A DNA stretch of 64,000 nucleotides from Flagellimonas hadalis (GCF_007785775.2 NZ_VNIK02000002.1:62001-126000), one strand, 5' to 3'. Shown: positions 15,173 through 25,096, counted from the first letter of the stretch. The notes: generated from the sequence alone by a model not told the origin. Program-made: numbers and translations.

Positions 15173-17902
15173 TCAGTCCCTTTTTTCGGTCAAGGGCAAT
15201 TCTGCTTCAAAAATGTCCATGATCAGATTGTTGAGCCGGTTTTCAAAGGAGACAAGTGTATCTTGATTGATAAGGGTATTTTTATCCTCAACAAACGAGA
15301 AAAGCCCCTGGCTTAGATTTTTAAAGGAATAGATACCGGCGAATAAAGGAGTTGTTCCATGTTTTTTGTGGAACATATAGGCATAGCAAAGCAATTGAAA
15401 GGCCTTGCTCTTGTCATATTCAGTGATGAGCTCTTCCCAATCCGTTATTTTGACGTTTTTGGGTTCCACCTTCCCTGTTTTGTAGTCAATGATCCTAACA
15501 GTCCCATCGATTTCATCCACACGGTCCAAAGTGCCTTTCAATATTACGGGAAAATCAAGGCCAGGAATGTTGAGCGAAACCTCATATTTTTCCTCCAAGG
15601 CCAGAATTTTGATATTGTGCCTCTTGACTCGTTGCAGTTCCATGTTGATGAAATTCTGTAGGTATTTTATGATCACATTGTAGACCAACAGGAACTTTCC
15701 TCTGGAAATGTCCACACCCGCCAGACTTTTTTGAAAATGTTGGGTGACAATCTTCGGAATTAGTGCTTTTAGGGGAGACACATTTTCTGAAGTTAGGACG
15801 GAATTGATGAGTGGGGTGTACAATTGTTCCAAACTATCGTGCACAATGGTGCCGAAGGTATTTGCGGCAATGTTTTCCTCAACTTCATCCAGGTCATTGA
15901 TTTTCAATATGTTCCTTTTGTAGAAATCTATTGGATTCTTGATGTAATTGGCCAGGGACGTGGGAGAAAATCCCTTTGCGGCAAAGGCCTTTAAATCTTC
16001 CATCAGCACTGCACCCTTATCGATATGCAAAAGTGGCCTGGCATCTATTTTGATTTCCGGGGCCGCAATGGAGTGCTCCACATAGGGCCGTATGTTCGCA
16101 TCCGTCAGTAATTGGGTAATAAGCCGGCTTTTTTCCCCGCCTTCCAATACATCTGGTTCTGTGTTATAGATGATGTGCACATTCTTTGCCCGTTGTATGA
16201 GCCGATAAAAGTGATAGGTGTAAATGGCGTCTTTTTCCTTGTAGGTGGGCAGGCCATAATCCCGCTTTACATCAAAAGGAATGAAAGAATTGTTGGATTT
16301 GCCCGATGGAAGAATGCCCTCATTCACAGAGGTGATGATCACGGTTTCAAAGTCGAGGTTCCTGCTTTCCAACATGCCCATCAGTTGAAGCCCGGTAAGG
16401 GGCTCGCCGATAAAATCCAAGGTTTCCACGGATGACAGCTGCTTGAATAGATTTTTGATGGATTTCAGTTCCGCCATGAAGTCCACTTTTTCCAAATATT
16501 GCCCCAATTGGTTGAAAAGGGTATGGAAGCGGTAGAGATATTCCAGCTCCAATGCATTTTCTTGGGATTGAAAGATGGTTTTCAGCTGTTGAATGAGCAT
16601 AAGGCAATGATCTACCCATTCTTTGGGCGAAATGGATTTCTCGGGGAACATCACTGCCAATAGTTCTTTTGAGCCATCATAGGTGGAAAGCATATCTGGT
16701 GACACATACAGCCAATTGCCCTCTTTGATATCCTTCGCCAATGCTTTTGCAAAATCGGTTTTTTCGGAAACAGAAAGTACTGACACATACGGATTTGAAA
16801 TGAATTCCAACACGTTTTTGTAGAACCAGCCCCTTTCTGAAACGTTCAGGCAAAGTTCCAGATAGGTAAGGAAGAACGAATGCAGTACGGTTTTGTGCAG
16901 CGGGTAGCCCATGGTAATGTTCACTTCGCGAATGGCTGCCGGAATGGCCTTGAGCATGGGGTCCAACAGGGTTTCATCTGCCAGTACAAGGGCAGTGTTC
17001 TTTAGGTCGATCTGCTCGTTGGTTGTCAAATTGTGGAGCAGTTGTCCCACAAACTTTGTTTGTGAGATGTTTTTGGGAACCCCGGTAATGGATATTTTTT
17101 TGGGCGACAGGAAACTATCCTGTGTCGTTATTTTGGGTTGGTTTTTGAGATAGGGCCACTCACGTTGGTAATTTCTGATGAAAAGCCCGGCATCGTGGAT
17201 GGGGTCGTTCAAGAAGTAGGCGTCAATGTCCCAATAGATGTGTGCATTCCCCTGTTCCAGATAATGTTGGATGATTTGGGACTCTGCATTGTTCAGTGCA
17301 TTGAAACCGACAAAAATGACCGGATTGGCACTGGATGCTTTTGTCTGTTCGGACAAATTTTGAACGGCCATCCTTTGGATGAGACCCTGATAACCCGTTT
17401 TTTGATTTAGAAGTGCTGTGGTAAATTTCCCGTAAATGTTCTCCAATTTGCCCCAAAGCTGAAGATAATTCTCAACGAGTTCCGTTTTTTCCTTTTGCAG
17501 GGACCAGTGGTTGAGTTCCTTGATGGCAGAAAGGTAGTTGAGGATGTCTTTGGCAGGGATCAGATAGCCATCAATCTCATTGAAATCGTGGAGAAGCGTC
17601 TGTCCCCATTTGATAAAGGAGGAGAAATCCTCGTGTTGACGGATATCGGCATCTTTATAAACGGCATATAGGTTGAACAACAGATCCACATTACTGGACT
17701 GTGATAGTCCGGTCAGGGCTTCTATGAACTCTTGTATGGATAGGGTCTGTGGACTGAACACACTCTTGGTCAGTCTTTTTGAAATGTGTTTTTTGAGGAA
17801 GGTCCCCGAACGTTTGCTGGGCAGCACGAAGATGCATGATGCAATGGCCAATTGCTTTTTCTCTAGGTCGTCCAGAACATGTTCAAGGAATGTAGTGTGC
17901 AT
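15173..17902 (-). CDS. AddB-like PD-(D/E)XK nuclease subunit
   Basis: A 909-aa protein with the layout of AddB/RexB: a degenerate superfamily-1 helicase-like N-terminal two-thirds (IFVLPSKRSG at the former Walker A position, then VIITSVNEGILPSGKSNNSFIPFDVKRDYGLP) and a C-terminal RecB-type nuclease domain. The nuclease motif is LKGTLDRVDEIDG followed by RIIDYKTGKVEP, giving the D...DYK triad. No cluster of four cysteines is seen, so the Fe-S staple of Bacillus AddB seems absent. It presumably works with the AddA-like protein at 20.7-23.9 kb in double-strand-break resection. The two genes are separated by ompA-like and kbl genes. Confidence 0.85.
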   Translation of the reverse strand: MHTTFLEHVLDDLEKKQLAIASCIFVLPSKRSGTFLKKHISKRLTKSVFSPQTLSIQEFIEALTGLSQSSNVDLLFNLYAVYKDADIRQHEDFSSFIKWGQTLLHDFNEIDGYLIPAKDILNYLSAIKELNHWSLQKEKTELVENYLQLWGKLENIYGKFTTALLNQKTGYQGLIQRMAVQNLSEQTKASSANPVIFVGFNALNNAESQIIQHYLEQGNAHIYWDIDAYFLNDPIHDAGLFIRNYQREWPYLKNQPKITTQDSFLSPKKISITGVPKNISQTKFVGQLLHNLTTNEQIDLKNTALVLADETLLDPMLKAIPAAIREVNITMGYPLHKTVLHSFFLTYLELCLNVSERGWFYKNVLEFISNPYVSVLSVSEKTDFAKALAKDIKEGNWLYVSPDMLSTYDGSKELLAVMFPEKSISPKEWVDHCLMLIQQLKTIFQSQENALELEYLYRFHTLFNQLGQYLEKVDFMAELKSIKNLFKQLSSVETLDFIGEPLTGLQLMGMLESRNLDFETVIITSVNEGILPSGKSNNSFIPFDVKRDYGLPTYKEKDAIYTYHFYRLIQRAKNVHIIYNTEPDVLEGGEKSRLITQLLTDANIRPYVEHSIAAPEIKIDARPLLHIDKGAVLMEDLKAFAAKGFSPTSLANYIKNPIDFYKRNILKINDLDEVEENIAANTFGTIVHDSLEQLYTPLINSVLTSENVSPLKALIPKIVTQHFQKSLAGVDISRGKFLLVYNVIIKYLQNFINMELQRVKRHNIKILALEEKYEVSLNIPGLDFPVILKGTLDRVDEIDGTVRIIDYKTGKVEPKNVKITDWEELITEYDKSKAFQLLCYAYMFHKKHGTTPLFAGIYSFKNLSQGLFSFVEDKNTLINQDTLVSFENRLNNLIMDIFEAELPLTEKRD

Positions 17903-17912
17903 GTATAAAAGT

Positions 17913-17945
17913 AAAAAAGGCCCCCGAAAAACGGGAGCCTTTTGA
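17913..17945 (-). terminator. Intrinsic terminator of the OmpA gene
   Basis: On the minus strand the arms AAGGCTCCCG and CGGGGGCCTT flank a TTTTT loop and are followed by a T tract. It lies 24 nt after the OmpA-family stop and 11 nt before the AddB-like start. Confidence 0.88.
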
Positions 17946-17968
17946 AAAGAAAACTTTGGGTTTCCTTA

Positions 17969-19408
17969 TTATTTTACCAAGTTGATTTCAACTCGTCTGT
18001 TTTGCTTTCTACCAGCAGCTGTATTGTTGGTGGCGATAGGCTTGGCCTCACCGTAACCAATAGCGGTCAATCTGCTAGAAGAGATTCCTTTGTCAATCAA
18101 GAAGCTTCTTACTGAGTTAGCTCTTTCTTCAGAAAGTTTTTGGTTCAAGCTTTCGCTACCAACGCTGTCAGTATGACCTTCTACAGTGAACTTAGCGTTA
18201 GGATACTCGTTCAAGATTTGGATGATGTCAACCATTACAGAAGTAGACTCTGCTTTGATGGAAGATTTACCAGTATCGAACAAGATAGTTCTAGCGTAGT
18301 CGTTCAATTGCTTCTGAACTTCTTCAGTTACTTCAGGACAGCCTTTGTTGGCAACAGTACCAGCAACTTCTGGACACTGATCGTCTTTGTCAAGTACACC
18401 GTCACCATCGGTATCAGGCCATGGGCAACCTTTGTTGGCAGAAGGACCAGCTTCGTTAGGACAAGCGTCATCTTTATCAGCTACACCGTCACCGTCAGCA
18501 TCAGGACATCCACCAAGGGCAGGAAGACCAGCTTCGTTAGGACAAGCGTCATCTTTATCAGCTACACCGTCACCGTCAGCATCAGGACATCCACCAAGGG
18601 CAGGAAGACCAGCTTCGTTAGGACAAGCGTCATCTTTATCGGCAACACCGTCACCGTCAGCATCAGGACATCCGTTCATTTCTTTGGAACCAGCTTCGTT
18701 AGGACAAGCATCTTTGGAATCTTCGATACCATCACCGTCAGAATCAGGACATCCGTTGAAAGCTTCCAAACCAGCTACTTCTGGACAAGCATCGTCTTTG
18801 TCATAGATACCGTCACCATCAGTGTCAGTACCACCAAATTTGATGCTAAGACCAGCCAGGTGTTGGAAATGCTTAACCAAGTAATCTTCGAAAGCGTGCT
18901 TGTACTGTGTTTGAAGGGTCAAACCGATGTTTTCAGAAAACCAGATGTTCAAACCAACACCTCCGTTTGCAGTACCGGCACCAATTTCATCAACCCAAGT
19001 GTAACCACCACCAATTTCAACGAAAGGATCGATGGTTGTGTTCTTGAGGAAGTTATATTTAATGGTACCATCTATAGCGTAGTGTGAAAGGTCATCTACA
19101 GAAACATCACCGATTTTTTCGATTCTGTTCAAGGAACCTCTAGCTCCAACAGAGAATCCGTCACCGATGTACTTGGACACACCTACGTAAGATACAGAAG
19201 GCAAGATGTTCCAGTGGTCAGAGACGTTGAAGTACTCATCGAACAACGTGGTACTTGAAAACGGGTTGTTTTCATCATTGGTAGGATAAGCATCTATTGC
19301 ATTCACTCCAATGCTCACTTGCCATGGATTATTCTCGTCTTGCGCTTGTATGTTGTTAAACCCTACAAATACTAGGGCAACAACCAATAATTTGCTAAGA
19401 TGTTTCAT
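17969..19408 (-). CDS. OmpA-family outer-membrane protein with TSP3 repeats
   Basis: A 479-aa protein. A signal peptide ([23 protein letters not shown]) leads to an eight-strand-type beta-barrel (about 25-185). About six thrombospondin type-3 calcium repeats follow (DxDGDGVxDKDDxCPxxAG). The end is an OmpA C-terminal peptidoglycan-binding domain with [12 protein letters not shown] and [18 protein letters not shown]. It anchors the outer membrane to the wall and is usually one of the most abundant proteins in this family. Two of the TSP3 units are nearly identical 81-bp copies. ATG at 19408 is used; the frame also opens at a TTG two codons earlier. A canonical promoter lies upstream and a strong terminator downstream, so it is monocistronic. 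Confidence 0.95.
   Translation of the reverse strand: MKHLSKLLVVALVFVGFNNIQAQDENNPWQVSIGVNAIDAYPTNDENNPFSSTTLFDEYFNVSDHWNILPSVSYVGVSKYIGDGFSVGARGSLNRIEKIGDVSVDDLSHYAIDGTIKYNFLKNTTIDPFVEIGGGYTWVDEIGAGTANGGVGLNIWFSENIGLTLQTQYKHAFEDYLVKHFQHLAGLSIKFGGTDTDGDGIYDKDDACPEVAGLEAFNGCPDSDGDGIEDSKDACPNEAGSKEMNGCPDADGDGVADKDDACPNEAGLPALGGCPDADGDGVADKDDACPNEAGLPALGGCPDADGDGVADKDDACPNEAGPSANKGCPWPDTDGDGVLDKDDQCPEVAGTVANKGCPEVTEEVQKQLNDYARTILFDTGKSSIKAESTSVMVDIIQILNEYPNAKFTVEGHTDSVGSESLNQKLSEERANSVRSFLIDKGISSSRLTAIGYGEAKPIATNNTAAGRKQNRRVEINLVK
18497..18658 (-). repeat. 81-bp tandem repeat encoding TSP3 units
   Basis: Two adjacent 81-bp units (18497-18577 and 18578-18658) differ only at TCAGCTAC versus TCGGCAAC. 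Each encodes 27 residues of the form [20 protein letters not shown] plus GLPALGG. Partial, more diverged units lie on both sides. Confidence 0.9.
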
Positions 19409-19442
19409 GCTCAAAATTTTAAGTTTAAGTGTTTATCAGCTG

Positions 19443-19474
19443 CAAATGTAAGTTGTTAAAAACTATTAACAAAA
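19443..19474 (-). promoter_or_regulatory. Sigma-A (Bacteroidota type) promoter of the OmpA gene
   Basis: On the minus strand TTTTG (19470-19474) and TACATTTG (19443-19450) are separated by 19 nt, a near-perfect match to TTG-N17-23-TAnnTTTG. The start codon lies 34 nt downstream. Confidence 0.85.
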
Positions 19475-19521
19475 TCAAATATTCTTTTTTTTTAACGCAT
19501 TACATGGAACTTTTATAGCAT

Positions 19522-20715
19522 TTAAACGATTTTTAGGGATTTTCCAACTTTGGTGAATGCATTTATTGCATGGTCCAAATGATGCTTTTCGTGGGCGGCC
19601 GATAATTGTACTCGAATCCTTGCCCTTCCTTTGGGGACCACCGGATAGAAGAAACCGATGACGTAGATGCCTTCTTCCAAGAGCATATCGGCCATTTTTT
19701 GGGACAATTTGGCGTCGTAGAGCATCACGGGAACAATGGCAGAATCCCCATCAATGATGTCAAACCCCGCTTCCTTCATCCCTTTTTTGAAATATTCCGT
19801 ATTGCTCTGGAGTTTGTCTCGCAGCGAAGTGTCCTTATCCAACATCTCAAACACCTTAATGGACGCCCCCACTATGGCGGGTGCCAACGAATTGGAGAAC
19901 AAATAGGGCCTGGAACGCTGACGAAGTAACTCAATGATTTCCTTTTTTCCTGTGGTGTAGCCACCCATGGCACCTCCCAAGGCCTTTCCAAGGGTACCGG
20001 TAATAATGTCGATGCGGTCCATGACGCCCTTTTCCTCCAGGGTTCCACGGCCAGTCTCCCCAATAAATCCAGCAGCGTGGCACTCGTCTATCATGACCAT
20101 GGCATCGTATTTATCGGCAAGGTCACAGATCTTGTCCAATGGCGCCACAAGCCCGTCCATGGAAAAGACACCGTCGGTCACAATGATCTTGAACCGTGCC
20201 CCGTCTTTCACACTTTGCTTCAACTGCTCCTCCAGATCGGCCATGTCGTTGTTGGCATACCGGTAGCGCATGGCCTTGCACAACCGTACTCCATCTATGA
20301 TGGAGGCATGGTTCAGTGAATCGGAAATGATGGCATCCTCCGCGGTCAACAACGGCTCGAACACCCCGCCGTTGGCATCGAATGCCGCTGCATATAATAT
20401 GGTGTCCTCCGTGCCATAAAAAGCGGCGATTTTTTGCTCCAGTTCCTTGTGTATGTCCTGTGTGCCGCATATGAACCTTACGGACGACATCCCAAAACCG
20501 TGCGTGTCCATGGCATCCTTGGCCGCTTGGATCACATCGGGGTGGGAGGACAGCCCCAAATAGTTGTTGGCGCAGAAGTTGATGACCTCCTGCCCCGTGG
20601 AGATCTTTACCACGGCCCCTTGTGGCGAGGTAATGATCCGTTCTTTTTTATACAGGCCCGCTTCTTCGATTTCTTTCAACTCTTGGGCCAAATGTTCTTT
20701 GATTTTACCGTACAT
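19522..20715 (-). CDS. kbl: Glycine C-acetyltransferase (2-amino-3-ketobutyrate CoA ligase)
   Basis: A 397-aa PLP enzyme of the alpha-oxoamine synthase family that cleaves 2-amino-3-oxobutyrate with CoA to glycine and acetyl-CoA. This is the second step of threonine degradation. Hallmarks are [54 protein letters not shown], and the PLP-lysine motif [15 protein letters not shown]. No threonine dehydrogenase is visible in the window. It starts 14 bp after the stop of the AddA-like gene, so the two are likely co-transcribed. The combination seems to be of position rather than function. Confidence 0.95.
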   Translation of the reverse strand: MYGKIKEHLAQELKEIEEAGLYKKERIITSPQGAVVKISTGQEVINFCANNYLGLSSHPDVIQAAKDAMDTHGFGMSSVRFICGTQDIHKELEQKIAAFYGTEDTILYAAAFDANGGVFEPLLTAEDAIISDSLNHASIIDGVRLCKAMRYRYANNDMADLEEQLKQSVKDGARFKIIVTDGVFSMDGLVAPLDKICDLADKYDAMVMIDECHAAGFIGETGRGTLEEKGVMDRIDIITGTLGKALGGAMGGYTTGKKEIIELLRQRSRPYLFSNSLAPAIVGASIKVFEMLDKDTSLRDKLQSNTEYFKKGMKEAGFDIIDGDSAIVPVMLYDAKLSQKMADMLLEEGIYVIGFFYPVVPKGRARIRVQLSAAHEKHHLDHAINAFTKVGKSLKIV

Positions 20716-20729
20716 ATCTTTAATTCATT

Positions 20730-23700
20730 TTACACAAAAATAGGTTCTATTTGCTGGTCAATATAAACAATAATGGAATCTTTGATGGAATAGCCCATTC
20801 CTTCCAGGATATCCGCATATTGCACGATCTGTTCCTTGTGGGAAGGGGAGGGCTTTCCTGTTTTATAGTCGATGATGGTGGCTTCATTTTTAAAAATGAC
20901 GATTCTGTCCGGGCGTAGCGAAGGGCCATTTGCCGTGAGGATTTCCTGCTCGTTCCATATTTGGGGACCGTCCTGAAAGAAAACCTGCAACTTGGGATGG
21001 TCCACTACGGCCATGATTTTTTGTTTGATGTCAACAACGGCCTCTTTGGAAAAATGCCCTTCCCGCTCCAGTCGCTCCAGAACAGGATCGACATCGGCCG
21101 CCGTTCGGATTTGGCTCAATGCATAATGGACAAGGTTCCCCAGTTCAATGGCCTCCACGCGCCCATCGTCCCACATACGGCCCGATTTGGTGGAAATGGT
21201 AAATGCCGCATCCGCTTTGGGGCGGGTGATGTAGGGAATATGGTTTTCGTTGGAAATGGCTGGGGTACTGCCCTGTTCCTTTTTTGGAAAAGTTCCGATG
21301 GTATATACACCAGAGCGGCTTTCAGGAATGCCCTTTTGCTGGATATACCACAGAAAAAGGTCGGTATATGAAGTGGCAGTGTCAATGGAAGAAGTCGTTT
21401 TGGCCGTTTCCGAGATCACGAACAGGCCTTTTACCGGACGGGTCAGGGCCACGTAGAGCACGTTCATCGAGTCCAACAAGGTTTTCTGCTCTTCCTCCAC
21501 ATATTTCAGCTGGGCAATCTCATTGTACTCCAACATATCCTTATTGTTGGTGATGAGAAACTCATCAAGGCCCAAAACCGTTTCATTTTGTGGAACGGGC
21601 ACCCACGATTTCTTTTTCTTTCGCTTATCGTCCAGTACGGCATTGGCAAAGGGAAAGATGACAAAGGGAAATTCCAGCCCCTTGGCCTTGTGGATGGTCA
21701 TGATCTTCACCGCATCCACACCATCGGGTGCAGCTATGGACAGGGATTCTTTTTTCACCTCCCAATACTTAAGGAAAGCATAGATGCTGGGACCTTGTCT
21801 TTTTTCCAGATCCAGGACCTCGTCCATCAAAAATGAAATATGGGCCACTGAGCCTTCGGCGAGGCCAAAATATACAATGGCCTGCTCCAGGATATTGAAA
21901 ACGGACGTTCCCTTCAATCGATCGATATGGAAGCCATACCCGTTGGCCAGAAAATGGGCCACATGGTCCAGGTTTTTTGAAATGATCTGGTGTCTTTCCG
22001 AATTTTCTTTGGAGAGGTATAATAAAATATGGTATGCCGCTTCCCGGTCCTGTATGTTTTCAAAGATCCGGAGAATGGAGATCAAAAAAGTCACTTTGTC
22101 GTTGTTGTCCAGCAACAGGGCGTCCGAGGAAATGATGGGGATGTTCTGTTGCGCCAAGAAATCGGCCAACAACATACCTTTTTTATTGTCCCGAACCAGT
22201 ACGCAGATGTCTGAAAAAGCATGCCCTTCCAAAGCAATCTTATTGATTGTTCCCAATACTTGGGCACAGTATGCCTCATCCTTGTTTTCCACATCCTTGT
22301 CCAAAAAGGACAACTGGACATAACCGCCGGGCCTATGGTTCGTATTTTGGTGGGAGTCGTTCAAGAAGAGGTTTCGATAATCCTCATTGCCAAGAACGGG
22401 TGCCACTTCTGTAAAAAAACTATTGTTGAAGTCCACGATTTCATCACAGCTCCTCCAGTTGGTGTCCAGGGAATGGATACTGGGCTCCACGGCAAAAGGA
22501 TGTGCCTTTCCAGTGAGCAGGTCAAGGAATTGCTCGGCCCTTCCGCCCCGCCATCGGTAAATGGCCTGTTTCACATCGCCCACCAAAAAAAGGGAGCCCC
22601 GTTCCTGTCTTTCGGTCTCGCTCTCCAATGCGTTGCCGATCAGTGGCACCAAATTGTCCCATTGCATTTTGGAGGTGTCCTGAAACTCATCAATAAAATA
22701 ATGCCGATACTTTTCGCCCATCCGTTCATAAATGAATGGCACGGGTTGGTCCTTGATTTCTTTGGAAAGAATTGAATTGAGGGAGGAAATGGGAACAATG
22801 TCCCTGTCCAGTTCAATGTTCTTGATCTCTTTGGCGATTTCGTTCAGGACCGTCATGGGGACGATATTGCCATATACATTTTTCAGATAGCTGTGCCGAT
22901 AGACGAGTTGCTTGATGGTCAGATAGTGCTCCAAAATGAAAGCGGCCAGACCGGACACCTCCCTTTTATCCGCAGCTTTGAGCAATTTGCCATCGATAAG
23001 ATTGCTTTCCAAGGTTTTACTCGTATAGATGTTTTTGGGGTTGAATTCCCCATCCATCATTTTTTGGAAATGATTGGGCAGTGTCTGTCGGGGAAAATCA
23101 CCCATATTGAACCCTTGGCGTTCTATTTCCTGAAGTACGTCTTGGGCAAGTTGTTTAATCTTTTCCTCGATGACCTTGGTTTCCGATGCCAATAGTTGTT
23201 GGATGTCCTGGAAATCTCCAATGGTTTTGGTGCGCAGTGGGTCAATATGTTCCGCATGGTTTTCCTGGAACAACAATTTCCCGATTTCCACAAGGTCATA
23301 GGCAATGTTCCAGCTTTTGTCATCATCGATTTTCTCGAGGGAGAAGGCAATCAGGACCTCGGTCAGTTTTTCATCATCGCCCGCCCGCTCCAGCAATCTC
23401 CCCACAGCTTCTTCCAAAAGAAGGGCCAGATTGAGCTCTACCTCAAAATTTTGGGAAATCTGAAGATCACGGGCAAAGGTCTTGATGATCTTGTGGTTGA
23501 ATTTGTCAATGGTCGATATCTCAAAAAAAGAGTAATTGTGGAGAATGCGCTTCAGGATCAATGAGGCCTTTTTTCGCAATTGGTCTTCGCTCAGGGAAAG
23601 CTCATCACAAAGTGAGCGGAACAAGCCTTGCTGTTTTTCGGGCACGGGGTCCTGTCCAAAAGCATAGAGATTATCCAAGATCCGGGTCTTCATTTCGTCC

Positions 23701-23852
23701 ACGGCCTTGTTGGTAAAGGTAATGGCCAAAATTTGACGGAACTTCGAAGGGGAATCATTGGAGAGCAACAATTTGATATATTCCTTGGCCAGGGCATAGG
23801 TCTTGCCCGAACCTGCCGACGCACTGTATATTTTAAAATGTGATGCCTCCAA
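20730..23852 (-). CDS. AddA/RecB-like UvrD-family helicase-nuclease
   Basis: A 1040-aa superfamily-1 DNA helicase with a C-terminal nuclease. Walker A is SASAGSGKTYALA near residues 10-20. Further helicase motifs are LAITFTNKAVDEMKTRIL (Ia), YFIDEFQDTSKMQWDNLVPLI (II), FLVGDVKQAIYRWRGG (III), VKIMTIHKAKGLEFPFVIFPF (V) and VLYVALTRPVKGLFV (VI). The nuclease core is RPDRIVIFKNEATIIDYKTGK near 985-1010. Together with the AddB-like protein it should form the RecBCD/AddAB-type end-resection machine. There is no ATG before the conserved N-terminus. The start is TTG at 23852, or possibly a TTG six codons upstream. Confidence 0.9.
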   Translation of the reverse strand: MEASHFKIYSASAGSGKTYALAKEYIKLLLSNDSPSKFRQILAITFTNKAVDEMKTRILDNLYAFGQDPVPEKQQGLFRSLCDELSLSEDQLRKKASLILKRILHNYSFFEISTIDKFNHKIIKTFARDLQISQNFEVELNLALLLEEAVGRLLERAGDDEKLTEVLIAFSLEKIDDDKSWNIAYDLVEIGKLLFQENHAEHIDPLRTKTIGDFQDIQQLLASETKVIEEKIKQLAQDVLQEIERQGFNMGDFPRQTLPNHFQKMMDGEFNPKNIYTSKTLESNLIDGKLLKAADKREVSGLAAFILEHYLTIKQLVYRHSYLKNVYGNIVPMTVLNEIAKEIKNIELDRDIVPISSLNSILSKEIKDQPVPFIYERMGEKYRHYFIDEFQDTSKMQWDNLVPLIGNALESETERQERGSLFLVGDVKQAIYRWRGGRAEQFLDLLTGKAHPFAVEPSIHSLDTNWRSCDEIVDFNNSFFTEVAPVLGNEDYRNLFLNDSHQNTNHRPGGYVQLSFLDKDVENKDEAYCAQVLGTINKIALEGHAFSDICVLVRDNKKGMLLADFLAQQNIPIISSDALLLDNNDKVTFLISILRIFENIQDREAAYHILLYLSKENSERHQIISKNLDHVAHFLANGYGFHIDRLKGTSVFNILEQAIVYFGLAEGSVAHISFLMDEVLDLEKRQGPSIYAFLKYWEVKKESLSIAAPDGVDAVKIMTIHKAKGLEFPFVIFPFANAVLDDKRKKKKSWVPVPQNETVLGLDEFLITNNKDMLEYNEIAQLKYVEEEQKTLLDSMNVLYVALTRPVKGLFVISETAKTTSSIDTATSYTDLFLWYIQQKGIPESRSGVYTIGTFPKKEQGSTPAISNENHIPYITRPKADAAFTISTKSGRMWDDGRVEAIELGNLVHYALSQIRTAADVDPVLERLEREGHFSKEAVVDIKQKIMAVVDHPKLQVFFQDGPQIWNEQEILTANGPSLRPDRIVIFKNEATIIDYKTGKPSPSHKEQIVQYADILEGMGYSIKDSIIVYIDQQIEPIFV

Positions 23853-23897
23853 GGAGATTTTTGTTGCAAAATACGGATTCCGAGCTTTAACTTAACA

Positions 23898-23928
23898 GGG
23901 TTTTAGCGGAATATGTTTGTTAAAACCC
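23898..23928 (+). promoter_or_regulatory. sod promoter region with inverted repeat
   Basis: Perfect 8-bp arms GGGTTTTA (23898-23905) and TAAAACCC (23921-23928) flank a 15-nt spacer containing TATGTTTG (23912-23919), a match to the TAnnTTTG -7 box. This looks like an operator overlapping the sod promoter. The regulator is unknown. Confidence 0.5.
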
Positions 23929-23972
23929 GTATTTTTACAGGAATTAAGTACTAACATAAAAACACAAATATT

Positions 23973-24581
23973 ATGGCTTTTGAATTACCAAAGTTACCGT
24001 ACGCGTACGATGCGCTGGAACCACATATAGACGCTAGGACCATGGAGATCCACCATACCAAGCACCACAACGGCTACACGACCAACTTGAACAATGCCAT
24101 TGCAGGCACCGATCTGGAAGGAAAGGACATCATGGACATTCTGTCCAACTTGGATATGAACAACGGAGCCGTGCGAAACAACGGTGGAGGATTTTACAAC
24201 CACTCGCTTTTCTGGGAAGTGATGTCCCCGAATGGAGGTGGCACGCCAAGCGGAGACCTTGCCACGGCCATCAATGATGCTTTTGGCTCTTTTGATGCCT
24301 TCAAGGAAAAATTTGCCGCAGCTGCCGCAACCCGTTTCGGTTCCGGGTGGGCTTGGCTATGTGTGCACAAGGGTGGAAAATTGGAAATCTGTTCCACACC
24401 CAACCAAGACAACCCCATCATGCCCAATGTTGGCTGTGAAGGACAACCCATTTTGGGATTGGATGTCTGGGAGCATGCTTATTATTTGAACTACCAGAAC
24501 AGAAGGGCAGATTATATTTCGGCCTTTTTCAATGTGGTGAACTGGGATAAGGTTTCAGAAAACTACAAGGCCGCGAAATAG
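23973..24581 (+). CDS. sodA: Superoxide dismutase, Mn type
   Basis: A 202-aa cytoplasmic Fe/Mn superoxide dismutase that converts superoxide to peroxide and oxygen. The metal ligands sit in HHTKHHNGY (H27), NHSLFW, and [11 protein letters not shown] (Asp and His). [12 protein letters not shown] carries Gly where Fe enzymes have Gln, and the second-sphere Gln is in STPNQDNP. That pattern is typical of Mn or cambialistic enzymes. No signal peptide is present. It is monocistronic, with a strong hairpin 22 nt after the stop. Confidence 0.96.
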   Translation: MAFELPKLPYAYDALEPHIDARTMEIHHTKHHNGYTTNLNNAIAGTDLEGKDIMDILSNLDMNNGAVRNNGGGFYNHSLFWEVMSPNGGGTPSGDLATAINDAFGSFDAFKEKFAAAAATRFGSGWAWLCVHKGGKLEICSTPNQDNPIMPNVGCEGQPILGLDVWEHAYYLNYQNRRADYISAFFNVVNWDKVSENYKAAK

Positions 24582-24603
24582 CGGAAAAGCATTCCTTAAA
24601 ATG

Positions 24604-24634
24604 AAAAGCCGTGCACTTGTGCACGGCTTTTTTG
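24604..24634 (+). terminator. Intrinsic terminator of sodA
   Basis: AAAAGCCGTGCAC and GTGCACGGCTTTTTT form a nearly perfect stem with a two-base loop and a T tail. The A-run on its left side means it could also stop minus-strand transcripts. Confidence 0.93.
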
Positions 24635-24649
24635 TTTCCAGGCCATTGG

Positions 24650-24726
24650 TAAATAGAAAAGGGCGAGGAAGCCCCCGCCCTTTTCGTCCCAAATCTTACC
24701 ATAAACTTAACCTACTTATGCTATGG
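24650..24726 (-). ncRNA. Candidate small RNA, copy A of a repeated family
   Basis: The minus strand carries the 39-bp conserved sequence at 24688-24726, starting CCATAGCATAAGTAGGTTAA and ending GTAAGATTTGGG, then a GC-rich hairpin at 24657-24684 and a T-rich tail. Upstream, exactly 5 nt from the conserved block, is TATTTTAG (24732-24739), with TTG (24759-24761) 19 nt further, a good Bacteroidota promoter. The conserved block differs from copies B and C at one base (T for C in GTTYATGG). The predicted transcript is about 70-75 nt. Confidence 0.65.
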
Positions 24727-24847
24727 CGGGACTAAAATACTGGTATTGTGTAAAATAACAAAGGCTTTTGGGGAAATTTTTGCTTTTTGTGGAAAAAAGA
24801 AAATGTGCAGTTCGTCGATGAAATGGATAAATCCTTGGTAGTCAAAC

Positions 24848-24919
24848 ATAAAGAAGGCGGAGCATGCTCCGCCTTCTTTCCCCAAATCTTACCATGAACT
24901 TAACCTACTTATGCTATGG
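24848..24919 (-). ncRNA. Candidate small RNA, copy B of a repeated family
   Basis: The conserved 39-bp block is at 24881-24919 on the minus strand. It is followed by a perfect 30-bp palindromic hairpin (24850-24879: AGAAGGCGGAGC / GCTCCGCCTTCT) and a TTT tail. A consensus -7 box TACATTTG (24925-24932) lies exactly 5 nt upstream of the block. The hairpin sequence is unrelated to that of copy A although the 5' block is the same. Any reading frame in it would be very short (about 17 codons from the internal ATG). Confidence 0.65.
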
Positions 24920-25064
24920 TCCTCCAAATGTACGCCAAGGGGCAGCCGGCCCGATAAATTTTTGGATGAAACTCTCTTAAATGCGTTGAAGTGTACAACT
25001 TTGGTTAATAATTGACATTTGTCAAGAAAAGAAGTGATTTTTCGGATTGGGAAGGGTAGAAAAT

Positions 25065-25096
25065 AAAAAAGGTGGAATCTCTTTCCACCTTTTTTT
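25065..25096 (-). terminator. Terminator of the YD-motif gene
   Basis: AAAAAAGGTGGAA and TTTCCACCTTTTTTT enclose a short loop, about 110 nt after the stop at 25207. The stem and its flank GGTAGAAAATAAAAAAGGTGGAA are shared with the hairpin of sRNA copy C at 28.3 kb, pointing to duplication. Confidence 0.8.

Noticed and set aside
18400-18760. Evenly spaced repeats resembling a CRISPR array
   Set aside because: The units are 81 bp, directly adjacent and in frame within the OmpA-family gene, with no unique spacers and no cas genes.
18140-19087. 315-codon plus-strand frame with repeated [10 protein letters not shown] phrases
   Set aside because: It is the antisense of the OmpA TSP3 repeats; its periodicity copies the 81-bp repeat units.
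24848-24919. Integron-type attC sites for the three hairpin-bearing repeats
   Set aside because: No core-site GTTRRRY/RYYYAAC pair brackets the hairpins, and the conserved block sits outside the hairpin, next to a promoter box.
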